Source: an uncultured bacterium
GTDB lineage: Bacteria > Bacteroidota > Bacteroidia > Bacteroidales > Bacteroidaceae
Assembly: GCA_945829425.1 (NCBI GenBank)
Contig: CALZUQ010000004.1
Location: 1 to 64,000 of the forward strand
Direction: 5' to 3'
DNA: 64,000 nucleotides
Numbering within the stretch: the stretch's first letter is position 1; each line of letters starts with the position of its first letter. Shown here one piece after another: positions 9,421 to 19,864 of the stretch. The notes under the pieces were generated by a model, which worked only from the letters and a program-made list of their open reading frames with translations, ran no database searches and was not told the origin of the DNA. The translations under genes and the position numbers were made by a program.

Positions 9421-9446
9421 TATATTTAAATCACAAACTAAAAAAA

Positions 9447-10985
9447 ATGACAATTTTCATAATCATAACGGCTGTGGCTGGACTGCTCGTCGGTGTCTGC
9501 ATAGGATATATCCTTTTCAGATATATAATAAAAGGTATATATCACGGTATGCTCGCTACTGCCGAGAAAGAGTCGGAAGTACTGAAACAAAACAAGCTCT
9601 TGGAGGTGAAAGCAAAATACCTCAATAAGAAAAACGAACTTGAGAAAGAGGCGCAACAGAGAAACCAACGGTTTCAGCAGAACGAACAGAAGCTGAAACA
9701 GAAAGAACAGACACTATCCCAGAGACTCGACGAGGTGAACCACAGAAAGCAGGAACTGGACAACATCTCACAGAAACTGGAAAACGAGAAGAACCTCCTA
9801 CAGGCAAAAGAAGCCGAGGTGGAGAAAATGGAGCAGATGCAGCTTCAGAAACTGGAGCAGATAAGCGGGCTGAGCGCAGAAGAGGCAAGGACACGCCTTG
9901 TGGAAAGCATGAAAGACAAAGCACGCCTCGACGCAGCAGGATATATCAACGAGATTATTGAAGAAGCAAAGCTCAACGCCAACCAGCAAGCGAAAAAAAT
10001 CGTCATACAGACAATACAGCGTACTGCTACAGAGACTGCAATAGAAAACTCTGTGAGCGTCTTCCATATCGACAACGATGAGGTGAAGGGACGCATCATA
10101 GGACGCGAAGGACGAAACATACGTGCCTTGGAAGCTGCCTGCGGAGTGGAGATTGTCGTTGACGACACTCCTGAGGCCATCGTAATATCAGCCTTCGACC
10201 CTATACGCCGTGAGGTATGCCGTCTCGCTCTACATCAGCTCGTTTCCGACGGTCGCATACATCCGGCACGCATAGAGGAAGTTGTGGCAAAGGTGAAGAA
10301 ACAGCTTGACAACGAGATAATCGAGACAGGCAAGCGCACAACCATAGACCTTGGCATACACGGCCTGCATCCGGAACTGGTACGCATAGTGGGAAAAATG
10401 AAATACCGCTCTTCTTACGGGCAGAACCTGCTGCAACACGCACGCGAGACGGCAAACCTTTGTGCCGTAATGGCATCAGAACTCGGACTGAACCCGAAGA
10501 AGGCAAAACGTGCCGGACTGCTTCACGATATCGGCAAGGTGCCTGACGAAGAGAACGAGATGCCACACGCTCTCTACGGTGCTAAGGTAGCAGAGAAATA
10601 TAAGGAGAAACCGGATATATGCAACGCTATCGGAGCACACCACGACGAAATGGAGATGCAGACACTCCTCGCACCTATCGTACAGGTCTGCGACGCTATC
10701 TCAGGAGCACGTCCGGGAGCACGACGCGAAATTGTAGAGGCATATATCAAACGTCTCAACGACCTGGAGGCTATCGCAATGTCTTATCCAGGAGTGACAA
10801 AGACATACGCCATACAGGCGGGACGCGAACTCCGCGTGATTGTCGGAGCAGACAAGATGACCGATGCAGATACAGAGGCACTCTCTGGAGAGATAGCCAA
10901 CAAGATACAGACGGAGATGACTTATCCGGGACAAGTGAAGATAACCGTAATACGCGAGACACGCTCCGTGGCATACGCAAAATAA
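9447..10985 (+). CDS. rny: Ribonuclease Y
   Basis: N-terminal TM plus coiled coil; KH domain [17 protein letters not shown] domain [10 protein letters not shown]. Confidence 0.95.
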   Translation: MTIFIIITAVAGLLVGVCIGYILFRYIIKGIYHGMLATAEKESEVLKQNKLLEVKAKYLNKKNELEKEAQQRNQRFQQNEQKLKQKEQTLSQRLDEVNHRKQELDNISQKLENEKNLLQAKEAEVEKMEQMQLQKLEQISGLSAEEARTRLVESMKDKARLDAAGYINEIIEEAKLNANQQAKKIVIQTIQRTATETAIENSVSVFHIDNDEVKGRIIGREGRNIRALEAACGVEIVVDDTPEAIVISAFDPIRREVCRLALHQLVSDGRIHPARIEEVVAKVKKQLDNEIIETGKRTTIDLGIHGLHPELVRIVGKMKYRSSYGQNLLQHARETANLCAVMASELGLNPKKAKRAGLLHDIGKVPDEENEMPHALYGAKVAEKYKEKPDICNAIGAHHDEMEMQTLLAPIVQVCDAISGARPGARREIVEAYIKRLNDLEAIAMSYPGVTKTYAIQAGRELRVIVGADKMTDADTEALSGEIANKIQTEMTYPGQVKITVIRETRSVAYAK

Positions 10986-11072
10986 ACGAAAAGCAAAGCG
11001 AAAATAAAACGAAAAGCAAAGCGAAAATAAAACGAAAAGCAAAGCGAAAATAAAACGAAAAGCAAAGCGAAA
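10983..11072 (+). repeat. Four tandem copies of a ~23-bp unit (TAAAACGAAAAGCAAAGCGAAAA)
   Basis: Direct read; begins at the rny stop codon. Confidence 0.95.
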
Positions 11073-11112
11073 AAAATCTCCTTCCTGCCATTGTTGCAGG
11101 AAGGAGATTTTT
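11071..11112 (+). terminator. Intrinsic terminator hairpin
   Basis: AAAAATCTCCTTCCTGC..GCAGGAAGGAGATTTTT perfect stem with T tract; may serve both strands. Confidence 0.9.
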
Positions 11113-11144
11113 CTCTTTATGGCATATATACGACTGGCGACAAC

Positions 11145-11735
11145 CTACATAGGCATGGCGCGCACACGCGACAATGTCTCAGGTGTCATCTGTAGATAAG
11201 AGGCGATATACACCAAAGGAGCACGGAGAGCCACCTGGGGCATAAGCTTGCAGAAACGCACATAACGGTCGTGAGCCGTCTCGAACCTCACGAGGTCAGC
11301 GTGGATCTGAGAAATAATCAGCGACTCCTCAAGAATTTTTCTGTACAAGATCTGTATGTTATTGTTGTGCAACGCCACTTCCTCAAGCGACTTCTTCGGC
11401 ATGGCAAAGATATATGTATTCTCTAACGCCGTAATCTCCTGCTTTGTAGGTATCTCCTGGAAAAGACTTTGAATACTCATGAAAATATTTCCGTCTACAC
11501 CAAGATATTCTGTCACCTCCTTCTTGTTCTTGATATATGACTGGCGCACTAACCCAGTATGGATATAGTAAATATTCTTACACACCTCGCCCTCAGAAAG
11601 TATTTTCTTTCCTTTAGGGAACGTCATGGGGACGAGTATTTCCTCCAAGGCGTTCAGCTCGTCATGGGTCATGGTACTGTATTTCCTCGCCAGTTCTCGC
11701 GCTATATCTCGCGTTGCAATAGGTTGTTGTTTCAT
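11145..11735 (-). CDS. Crp/Fnr family transcriptional regulator
   Basis: cNMP-binding-like N-terminus (KGKKILSEGEVCKNIYYIHTGLVRQ), C-terminal YLQMTPETLSRVRA. Confidence 0.85.
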   Translation of the reverse strand: MKQQPIATRDIARELARKYSTMTHDELNALEEILVPMTFPKGKKILSEGEVCKNIYYIHTGLVRQSYIKNKKEVTEYLGVDGNIFMSIQSLFQEIPTKQEITALENTYIFAMPKKSLEEVALHNNNIQILYRKILEESLIISQIHADLVRFETAHDRYVRFCKLMPQVALRAPLVYIASYLQMTPETLSRVRAMPM

Positions 11736-11945
11736 AAGTATTATTATCTACAGTTATTGTTATAGGTACGTTCTTGAACTACCATTGAGTCAGTGGGGCT
11801 GTAGGAAAGGTCTCCCACTGAATAATAGTTTTTATGGTATGGGGAACACCTGCCCTGTCGGCATAATGTCTCAAGACAGGTTTCCACCGTTGGTCTATGC
11901 TGTGCAGCATTGAAGGGCGCCCCTTCATGCCATACTTCGTGTTTG

Positions 11946-13727
11946 TCAGTCCAGTTTCAGTACAGCGAGGAAAGCCTTCTGCGGAACCTCTACATTGCCT
12001 ATCTGCTTCATGCGTTTCTTGCCTTTCTTCTGCTTCTCAAGCAGTTTACGCTTTCTGCTCACGTCACCGCCATAACACTTTGCCGTAACGTCTTTTCTGA
12101 CACATTTTATCGTCTCACGCGCAACGATCTTCGCACCGATAGCCGCCTGTATGGCAATGTCGAACTGCTGCCGTGGAATAAGTTCCTTGAGTTTCTCACA
12201 CATTCTTCTGCCAAGCGTCACGGCGTTGTCAACATGTGTCAGAGCCGAAAGAGCGTCAACACTCTCTCCGTTTAGAAGGATGTCCAGCTTCGCCAGCTTC
12301 GACGGTCTGAATCCGTCGACATGATAGTCGAAGGATGCATAACCTTTTGATATGGACTTTAGCTTGTCATAGAAGTCTATGACTATCTCTCCGAGGGGAA
12401 GCATGAAATGTATCTCTACGCGGTTGCCGGAGATATACTCCTGCTTGATAAGCTCGCCCCTCTTGTCGAGACACAGCGTCATGATAGGTCCAATGAAGCT
12501 GGTATCTGTTATTATAGTAGCATGAATATATGGCTCCTCGATATGGTCTATAGACATCAGGTCGGGGAGTCCGGAAGGGTTATGGACCTCCTTCGCCTCA
12601 CCGTGTTTGTCATATACCATATACGATACGTTAGGCACTGTAGTGATGACATCCATATTAAACTCGCGGTCGAGACGTTCCTGAACAATCTCCATGTGGA
12701 GAAGTCCGAGGAAGCCGCAACGGAAGCCGAAGCCGAGTGCTACGGAAGACTCCGGAGTGAATGTCAGCGAGGCGTCGTTGAGCTGCAGCTTCTCAAGTGA
12801 AGCCCTCAGGTTCTCATAGTCAGAAGGGTCTATAGGATATACGCCTGCGAAGACCATAGACTTCACCTCCTGAAAGCCCGAGATGGCTTTGTCGCACGGC
12901 ACCGCCACATGGGTTATGGTATCTCCCACAGCCACTTCCTTGGCGTTCTTTATACCGCTTATAATATATCCTACCTCTCCGGTGTTCATCTGCTGCTTAG
13001 GCACCATGTCCATTTTCAGCACTCCCACCTCGTCTGCAACATACTCCATGCCGGTATTGAAGAACTTCACCTTGTCGCCCTTTTTTATCGAACCGTTCTC
13101 AATCTTGAAGTAGGCTATGATACCCCTGAAAGAGTTAAAGACAGAGTCGAAGATAAGAGCCTGCAACGGAGCCTTAGGGTCGCCGGTAGGATGAGGGATG
13201 CGCTCTACGACGGCGTCGAGAACTGCAGGTATGCCTTCTCCTGTTTTTCCTGAAGCACGCAGAATATCCTCTCTGTCGCAGCCTATCAGTTCTATTATCT
13301 CGTCCTCCACTTCTTCCGGCATGGCTGACGGCATGTCTATTTTGTTTATTACCGGTATAATTTCCAGATTATGGTCTATAGCCATATAAAGGTTAGAGAT
13401 TGTCTGTGCCTGCACTCCCTGTGTGGCGTCAACAATGAGCAGTGCGCCTTCACACGCCGCAATCGACCTGCTGACCTCATACGAGAAGTCAACATGTCCC
13501 GGAGTATCTATCAAGTTTAGAATATATTTCTCACCTTTATAATTATATTCCATCTGTATGGCATGGCTCTTTATCGTTATACCTCTCTCTTTCTCAAGGT
13601 CCATATCATCGAGCATCTGTCCTTCTGTTACCTGAATAGTATTCGTGTATTCAAGGAGCCTGTCTGCCAATGTGCTTTTTCCGTGGTCTATATGAGCAAT
13701 TATGCAAAAGTTTCTAATGTGTATCAT
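11946..13727 (-). CDS. lepA: Elongation factor 4
   Basis: [18 protein letters not shown]1; DTPGHVDF; LepA C-terminal domain [17 protein letters not shown]...[24 protein letters not shown]. Confidence 0.97.
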   Translation of the reverse strand: MIHIRNFCIIAHIDHGKSTLADRLLEYTNTIQVTEGQMLDDMDLEKERGITIKSHAIQMEYNYKGEKYILNLIDTPGHVDFSYEVSRSIAACEGALLIVDATQGVQAQTISNLYMAIDHNLEIIPVINKIDMPSAMPEEVEDEIIELIGCDREDILRASGKTGEGIPAVLDAVVERIPHPTGDPKAPLQALIFDSVFNSFRGIIAYFKIENGSIKKGDKVKFFNTGMEYVADEVGVLKMDMVPKQQMNTGEVGYIISGIKNAKEVAVGDTITHVAVPCDKAISGFQEVKSMVFAGVYPIDPSDYENLRASLEKLQLNDASLTFTPESSVALGFGFRCGFLGLLHMEIVQERLDREFNMDVITTVPNVSYMVYDKHGEAKEVHNPSGLPDLMSIDHIEEPYIHATIITDTSFIGPIMTLCLDKRGELIKQEYISGNRVEIHFMLPLGEIVIDFYDKLKSISKGYASFDYHVDGFRPSKLAKLDILLNGESVDALSALTHVDNAVTLGRRMCEKLKELIPRQQFDIAIQAAIGAKIVARETIKCVRKDVTAKCYGGDVSRKRKLLEKQKKGKKRMKQIGNVEVPQKAFLAVLKLD

Positions 13728-13771
13728 AAACAGTTTGTCACGTTTCTCTTTTTCACATACATAATACGTTG

Positions 13772-13779
13772 CAAATATA
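13772..13779 (-). promoter_or_regulatory. TATATTTG promoter motif for lepA
   Basis: CAAATATA on + strand upstream of the lepA start. Confidence 0.4.
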
Positions 13780-14207
13780 CATATTTATTTTCGATAATTA
13801 ATAACATGTTAATATTTTTTTTGAAAAAAATGTCATTTTTGACCTTAATGTATGTCAAGAACACAATAGTGACTGTCTATAACGTAGATTTTCAATACTC
13901 ACCAATTATGCAATCCTGACATGCCCGATTATGAAACGAATGTGAAAAAAAACGTCATTAAGACAAGAAGACGAGACCTACAGACGAAGAACGCAGCACG
14001 AAGGTGTCATGACCCTAATACGTTAAAAAGCATAAAAAAAACAGCCGCAACAATAACAGTTATAATAAAAAACAGTACCTTTGTCGTATATTTTATACAT
14101 AAATATTATACACATAAATTCTTCAAACAGTAATGTAGCGTATAAGGCTTATCCTTATTGCAAAGAACGAGTATTTCACTTATTGCAAACAAAGAAAGGA
14201 AAAGGAT

Positions 14208-15992
14208 ATGAAACGCAAGATACAGTTCAGTCTCGTTTACAGAGACATGTGGCAGAGTTCTGGAAAGTTCCAGCCACTTCGTGAGCAGTTGGAAAGAGTG
14301 GCTCCAGCTATAATCAGCATGGGATGCTTCTCACGTGTAGAGACAAACGGAGGCGCTTTCGAGCAGGTAAACCTACTGGCGGGCGAAAACCCGAACAACG
14401 CGGTACGTGCCTTCTGCAAGCCTTTCAATGAGGCTGGCATAAAGACGCACATGCTCGACCGCGGGCTAAACGCATTGCGCATGTACCCCGTACCTAACGA
14501 CGTGCGACGCCTGATGTATAAGGTGAAGCATGCGCAAGGCGTAGACATAACACGCATATTCTGCGGACTTAACGACGAGAGGAATATCATACCTTCCATA
14601 ATCTGGGCGAAGGAAGCCGGCATGACACCTCAGGCAACGCTCTGCATAACATTCTCCCCCGTGCATACCGTAAAGTACTACATGGAGAAGGTCGACCATT
14701 TCATTGCTGCCGGCGCCAGTGAGATATGTCTCAAGGACATGGCGGGAATAGGACGCCCGCATTTCCTCGGACGCCTCACGAAAGCCATCAAGACGAAATA
14801 CCCCGACGTGCTGGTGGAATACCACGGACATTCGGGACCTGGACTCTCCATGGCATCCATTCTGGAGGTATGCGAGAACGGTGCTGACATCATAGATACC
14901 GCCATAGAACCGCTGAGCTGGGGTAAGGTTCACCCTGACATCATATCCGTACGAGCCATGCTCGACGATGCCGGATTCGACGTTCCGGAGATAGACATGA
15001 ACGCATATATGACGGCACGCACACTGACACAGGAGTTCATTGACGACTGGCTCGGTTATTTCATCAACCCAGCCAACAAACACATGTCGTCACTGCTCAT
15101 AGGCTGCGGACTCCCTGGGGGCATGATGGGCTCAATGATGGCAGACCTCGGTGGCATACAGGGAGTCATCAACAACCTGAAGAAAAAGAAGGGTGAGCCG
15201 GAACTGACCACCGACGATATGCTCGTAGCTCTTTTCAACGAGGTGGAGTATGTATGGCCACGCGTAGGCTATCCTCCGCTTGTGACACCTTTCTCACAAT
15301 ACGTCAAGAACATTGCACTCTTCAACCTGCTCACCATAGAGCAGGGCAAGGGACGCTACGTCATGATGGACGACTCGGTATGGGGCATGATCCTCGGAAA
15401 GAGTGGCAAGATACCTGGAGAGATAGCTCCGGAACTCATAGAACTCGCAAAGCAGAAAGGATTTGAATTTGTTACGGCAGACCCACATACGTTCTACCCC
15501 GACGCATTAGACTCCTTCCGTGAGGAAATGGACAAGAACGGCTGGGAGTATGGTCCTGACGACGAAGAACTCTTCGAACTCGCTATGCACCCTGAGCAGT
15601 ACCGTAACTATAAGAGCGGGCAGGCTAAGAAGAACTTCCTCGCTGACCTCGACAAGGCTAAGGCGGAGAAGATGTCAGCAAAAGGCGTGAAGGTGACACC
15701 AGAAGAAATCGCAGCATTCAAACATGCCAAGGCAGACAAGATTGAAGCTCCCGTGGCAGGACAGGTGTTCTATGAATTCCAAGGCGGGGCTGACGGCTCA
15801 AAAGCCATGACACCGGAGATAGGAAGGAAATATGAGGAAGGCGAGCTACTGTGTTATATACATACGTCATGGGGAGAATATGCAGAGATACCTGCCGCCC
15901 TCGGCGGAAAACTCGTCGACGTAGCCATACCTCAGGGTGGAAAAGTTAACCGCGGAGGAACTATAGCATGGATAGAACGGGAGAAAGAATAA
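14208..15992 (+). CDS. Pyruvate/oxaloacetate carboxyltransferase-type protein with C-terminal lipoyl-like domain
   Basis: DmpG/HMGL-like carboxyltransferase barrel (YRDMWQSSGKFQPLREQLERVAPAIISMGCFSRVETNGGA...EICLKDMAGIGRP) plus C-terminal EAPVAGQVF...VNRGGTIAWIE. Confidence 0.85.
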   Translation: MKRKIQFSLVYRDMWQSSGKFQPLREQLERVAPAIISMGCFSRVETNGGAFEQVNLLAGENPNNAVRAFCKPFNEAGIKTHMLDRGLNALRMYPVPNDVRRLMYKVKHAQGVDITRIFCGLNDERNIIPSIIWAKEAGMTPQATLCITFSPVHTVKYYMEKVDHFIAAGASEICLKDMAGIGRPHFLGRLTKAIKTKYPDVLVEYHGHSGPGLSMASILEVCENGADIIDTAIEPLSWGKVHPDIISVRAMLDDAGFDVPEIDMNAYMTARTLTQEFIDDWLGYFINPANKHMSSLLIGCGLPGGMMGSMMADLGGIQGVINNLKKKKGEPELTTDDMLVALFNEVEYVWPRVGYPPLVTPFSQYVKNIALFNLLTIEQGKGRYVMMDDSVWGMILGKSGKIPGEIAPELIELAKQKGFEFVTADPHTFYPDALDSFREEMDKNGWEYGPDDEELFELAMHPEQYRNYKSGQAKKNFLADLDKAKAEKMSAKGVKVTPEEIAAFKHAKADKIEAPVAGQVFYEFQGGADGSKAMTPEIGRKYEEGELLCYIHTSWGEYAEIPAALGGKLVDVAIPQGGKVNRGGTIAWIEREKE

Positions 15993-16025
15993 TAAATCAT
16001 TGTATGACAACGGCATAAGATATTC

Positions 16026-16604
16026 ATGACAGACTATTCACGAATACTCAACTATTTTTATCCCGAAGCAGACAGGCTTCGGGATATTCTTTTTACGCAT
16101 AGCACGGGGGTGGCTCGTCACGCCATAGCCATTGTCGACCGACACCCGGAACTGCATGCCGACCGAGACATAGTTCTGGCTGGAGCCATGGTCCACGACA
16201 TCGGAATACGTTACTGTGACGCTCCCGGAATATGCTGCCACGGCACACATCCCTATATCTGCCACGGCACTCTTGGAGGCAAGATGCTGCGCTCCAACGC
16301 CTCAACACTCGGACTTTCTGAGGTTGAGACGGAGACGCTGGCACGCATATGCGAACGCCATACCGGAACAGGACTGACAAAGGCACAGATTATCAGCCAG
16401 AGACTCCCTCTGCCTCCCTGTGACCTCGTCCCAGAAACCATTGAAGAGCAGATAATATGCTATGCTGACAAGTTCTTCTCTAAGACAAGACCAGCAGAGA
16501 TGAAGCAATATGAGAAAGCCGTAGCATCACTGAGGAAATTCGGTGAGGAAGGCATAAAAATCTTTGAGGAGTGGCATAAACTTTTTTTAACCCGCGATAT
16601 ATAA
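16026..16604 (+). CDS. HD domain-containing phosphohydrolase
   Basis: HSTGVARHAIAIVDRHPEL...LAGAMVHDIGIRYCDAPGI. Confidence 0.85.
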   Translation: MTDYSRILNYFYPEADRLRDILFTHSTGVARHAIAIVDRHPELHADRDIVLAGAMVHDIGIRYCDAPGICCHGTHPYICHGTLGGKMLRSNASTLGLSEVETETLARICERHTGTGLTKAQIISQRLPLPPCDLVPETIEEQIICYADKFFSKTRPAEMKQYEKAVASLRKFGEEGIKIFEEWHKLFLTRDI

Positions 16605-16685
16605 AGAAATTATAATTTTTCCGCAGACATACCGTCTTTTCATTTTTTTCTTAGTAATTTTGCACGATATTATGAGCCTACAGCA

Positions 16686-19600
16686 ATGGCTATGCGTAAA
16701 AAAGAATTAATGAGAAAACCAAACATACCATCCTTTTTGTTCTTCGTTGTCATATTTCTGGCAGCGAGCGGTTGCGTGTCCACCTCTTCCGTAGTCTCTA
16801 AGGAAGAGGAGGAGACCGTTGACAAGCTGCAGCGCGACAGCATGGCAAAAAGAATAGCTGCTGCGGTAATAGAAAAGATTGACAGCGACACCATAAAGGA
16901 TATACATGCCGTCAAGAAAATTGTCCACGACAGCATACTCTCCGCACTGCCAGACACCCTGAGCCTCACAAACGTGGCAGAAGAGACGCTGACACTGAAG
17001 CAAGACTCTGCCGCCGTGAAGGAAACGGACAAAGCCATTGCCGACACCATAGGCATGGACTCTCTGCAACTGGCCATCTGGAAACATAACAAAGCCATTG
17101 ACGACTCCCTGCGCCTGGACTCCATAAACAGAAGGAAGAAAAACAGTATCGACGCGCCTGTGAAATATTCCGGTACAGACTCGTTAGTCTACCTTGCAGG
17201 ATCGAAAACGGCACATATCTACGGCGACGCCAAGGTTGACTACGAGAATATGAAGCTACAGGCAGAACGCATACACATGAGTCTGGACTCCAACCTCGTA
17301 CACGCAGAAGGCATCGTAGACAGCACTGGCGAAAAACTCGGAACGCCAATATTCGACATGGGTAATGACAACTACGTCAGTGACCGTATGTCGTTCAATT
17401 TCAAGACAAAGAAAGGTCTTATACAAGACGTTTACACCGAACAGGAAGACGGATTCATGACAGCCAAGCTGTCGAAGAGGGACAGTACGGGAGCCGTATA
17501 CATGATGAAAGGACGTTATACCACATGCGACGCAGAACATCCTGACTTCTATATCGCACTCTCCCGTGCGAAGGTACGTCCTGGAAAAGACGCCATATTC
17601 GGCCCGGCATACCTCGTAGTGGCCGACGTGCCTCTGCCTCTTGCCATACCTTACGGATTCTTCCCTTTCACCGACAGCTATTCCTCTGGCTTCATCATGC
17701 CGACATACGGTGACGAGATGTCGCGAGGGTTCTATCTCCGCGACGGTGGCTATTACCTCGCCATCAGCGACAAGATGGACCTCAAGCTTCTCGGCGAGAT
17801 ATACACCAAGGGCTCATGGGGACTCTCTGCTGCGAGCAACTATAAGAAACGATATAAATACTCCGGCTCTTTCTTTGCGTCATACCTTATGACAAAGACA
17901 GGCGACAAAGGCCTGCCCGACTATCAGGAACAGAAGAGCTTCAAAATACAGTGGTCACACCGTCAGGACTCTAAGGCAAATCCTTACAGCACGTTACAGG
18001 CAAGCGTAAACTTCGCTACGACGAGCTACGAACAGAGCAACCTCACGTCGATGTACAACCCTCAGGCTATGACGCAGAGCACGCGAACGTCGTCAGTGAA
18101 CTGGAGCACACAGTTCTCCAGCATAGGCATGTCCCTCTCCAGCACGTTCAACCTCTCACAGAACATGCGCGACTCCACCATAGCACTGACCCTACCCGAC
18201 CTCAACATCTCCATATCGAGGTTTTATCCCTTTAAAAGAAAGCATTCAGCAGGTAAGGAGAGATGGTATGAGAAAATATACATGAGCTATACGGGACATA
18301 TCTCAAACACCATAAACACCAAAGAGGACCTCATCCTCCACTCCTCGCTGTCACGCGACTGGCGTAACGGTTGGCAGCACCAGATACCTGTCGGAGGGTC
18401 GTTCACTCTTTTCGACGCCATAAACATCACGCCGTCGTTCAACCTCACCGACAGGACATATCTCACCAAGGTTGAGAAGTCATGGGACGACGTGGCACAA
18501 AGAGAGAAATCAGACACTATCAGCGGACTGTATAACGTTTACAACTGGAACCTGAGCATACAGGCTTCCACACAGCTCTATGGCTTTTACATACCCAGCA
18601 GGAAAATCTTCGGCGACAAGATCGAAGCCATACGCCATGTCTTCAAACCTTCCATAAGCTTCAGCTATGCCCCGGACTTCTCGGCACACCGCTATGGCTT
18701 CTGGGACTCATACCAGAAGACCGACGAGAACGGTAATGTTACACTCGTAGAATACTCTCCATACCAGAACATGCTCTACGGCACAGCACCGCAAGGCAAG
18801 ACGGGAAGCATCTCCGTTGACCTTGGCAACAATATAGAGATGAAGATAAAGTCTGACAAAGACACTACAGGATTCAAGAAAATAAGCATCATAGACGAAC
18901 TGGGACTCGCCATGTCGTATAACCTCGCGGCAAAGGAACGTCCTCTCTCCGACCTCACCATGCGTATCCGTCTGAAATGGTGGAAGAACTACACGTTCAA
19001 CATGAACGCCGTTTTCGCTACATACGCCTACGAGCTTGACGACAACGGCAAGCCTTACGTAGGAACACGTACGGAATACAGCTACGGACGTTTCGGACGT
19101 TTCCAGGGTATGTCACAGAATATCTCTTATACGCTGAACCCAGAGAAAATAAAGAAACTCTTCTCCGGCGGAGACAAGGACGACGACGAGGAGAAGAAAA
19201 CAAGCAGCGAGGACGATGACGACGACACAGGAGTGGAGACGAATATCGACGACACCATGCAGAGAGGACAGCGGGGAGCAACGAAACAGAACGCAGGAAA
19301 GGCAGAGACCGACGACGACGGATATATGGCTTTCAGCATGCCATGGTCGCTGACCTTCGGCTATGGCATCACGATGCGCGAGAACACTGCGGGGAAGTTC
19401 AACGAGAAGAGCATGAGATACCCGTACAAGTTTACGCAGAACCTCAACGTCTCAGGAAACATACGCATCTCTGACGGTTGGAATATCTCTTTCTCTTCCG
19501 GCTATGACTTCGACTTCAAGAAACTGTCTATGACGACGGCTTCACTGTCGCGTGACCTCCATTGCTTCAATATGTCATGCTCTGTTGTTCTTGCGCCATA

Positions 19601-19703
19601 TACGTCATATAACTTCACATTCAGATGTAATGCGGCAACGCTTACCGACGCATTGAAATACGACAAACGAAGCAGCATATCAAACTCCATAAAATGGTAT
19701 TGA
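16686..19703 (+). CDS. lptD: Putative LPS assembly outer-membrane protein LptD
   Basis: OstA-like N-terminal part (TAHIYGDAKVDYENMKLQAERIHMSLDSN...), long beta-barrel C-terminus. Confidence 0.8.
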   Translation: MAMRKKELMRKPNIPSFLFFVVIFLAASGCVSTSSVVSKEEEETVDKLQRDSMAKRIAAAVIEKIDSDTIKDIHAVKKIVHDSILSALPDTLSLTNVAEETLTLKQDSAAVKETDKAIADTIGMDSLQLAIWKHNKAIDDSLRLDSINRRKKNSIDAPVKYSGTDSLVYLAGSKTAHIYGDAKVDYENMKLQAERIHMSLDSNLVHAEGIVDSTGEKLGTPIFDMGNDNYVSDRMSFNFKTKKGLIQDVYTEQEDGFMTAKLSKRDSTGAVYMMKGRYTTCDAEHPDFYIALSRAKVRPGKDAIFGPAYLVVADVPLPLAIPYGFFPFTDSYSSGFIMPTYGDEMSRGFYLRDGGYYLAISDKMDLKLLGEIYTKGSWGLSAASNYKKRYKYSGSFFASYLMTKTGDKGLPDYQEQKSFKIQWSHRQDSKANPYSTLQASVNFATTSYEQSNLTSMYNPQAMTQSTRTSSVNWSTQFSSIGMSLSSTFNLSQNMRDSTIALTLPDLNISISRFYPFKRKHSAGKERWYEKIYMSYTGHISNTINTKEDLILHSSLSRDWRNGWQHQIPVGGSFTLFDAINITPSFNLTDRTYLTKVEKSWDDVAQREKSDTISGLYNVYNWNLSIQASTQLYGFYIPSRKIFGDKIEAIRHVFKPSISFSYAPDFSAHRYGFWDSYQKTDENGNVTLVEYSPYQNMLYGTAPQGKTGSISVDLGNNIEMKIKSDKDTTGFKKISIIDELGLAMSYNLAAKERPLSDLTMRIRLKWWKNYTFNMNAVFATYAYELDDNGKPYVGTRTEYSYGRFGRFQGMSQNISYTLNPEKIKKLFSGGDKDDDEEKKTSSEDDDDDTGVETNIDDTMQRGQRGATKQNAGKAETDDDGYMAFSMPWSLTFGYGITMRENTAGKFNEKSMRYPYKFTQNLNVSGNIRISDGWNISFSSGYDFDFKKLSMTTASLSRDLHCFNMSCSVVLAPYTSYNFTFRCNAATLTDALKYDKRSSISNSIKWY

Positions 19704-19769
19704 TGGCAACACCTCTTGCGCCCTGATGAGTATGAAACCTCTCAGGGCGTAATGTATTAATTTATAATT

Positions 19770-19850
19770 ACAGGTTACAGGTTTCAGGTTTCAGGTTACA
19801 GGTTTCAGATCAAGGTTAAGGTCAAGGTCAACGTTAAGGTTAAGGTTTTA
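19770..19850. repeat. Degenerate tandem array of (T)CAGGTT(T/A) and AAGGTT/AAGGTC hexamer-like units
   Basis: Direct read of intergenic sequence upstream of the antiporter. Confidence 0.8.
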
Positions 19851-19864
19851 AAAACGAAGGAATT

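Noticed and set aside
10983-11072. Possible CRISPR array (short repeated units)
   Set aside because: The units are contiguous with no unique spacers and there are no cas genes; it is a simple tandem repeat.
11765-11945. Possible sRNA between the Crp/Fnr gene and lepA (CAGTGGG..CCCACTG and CCTGTC..GACAGG pairings)
   Set aside because: Short stems with large loops; more likely terminator/UTR sequence, insufficient evidence.
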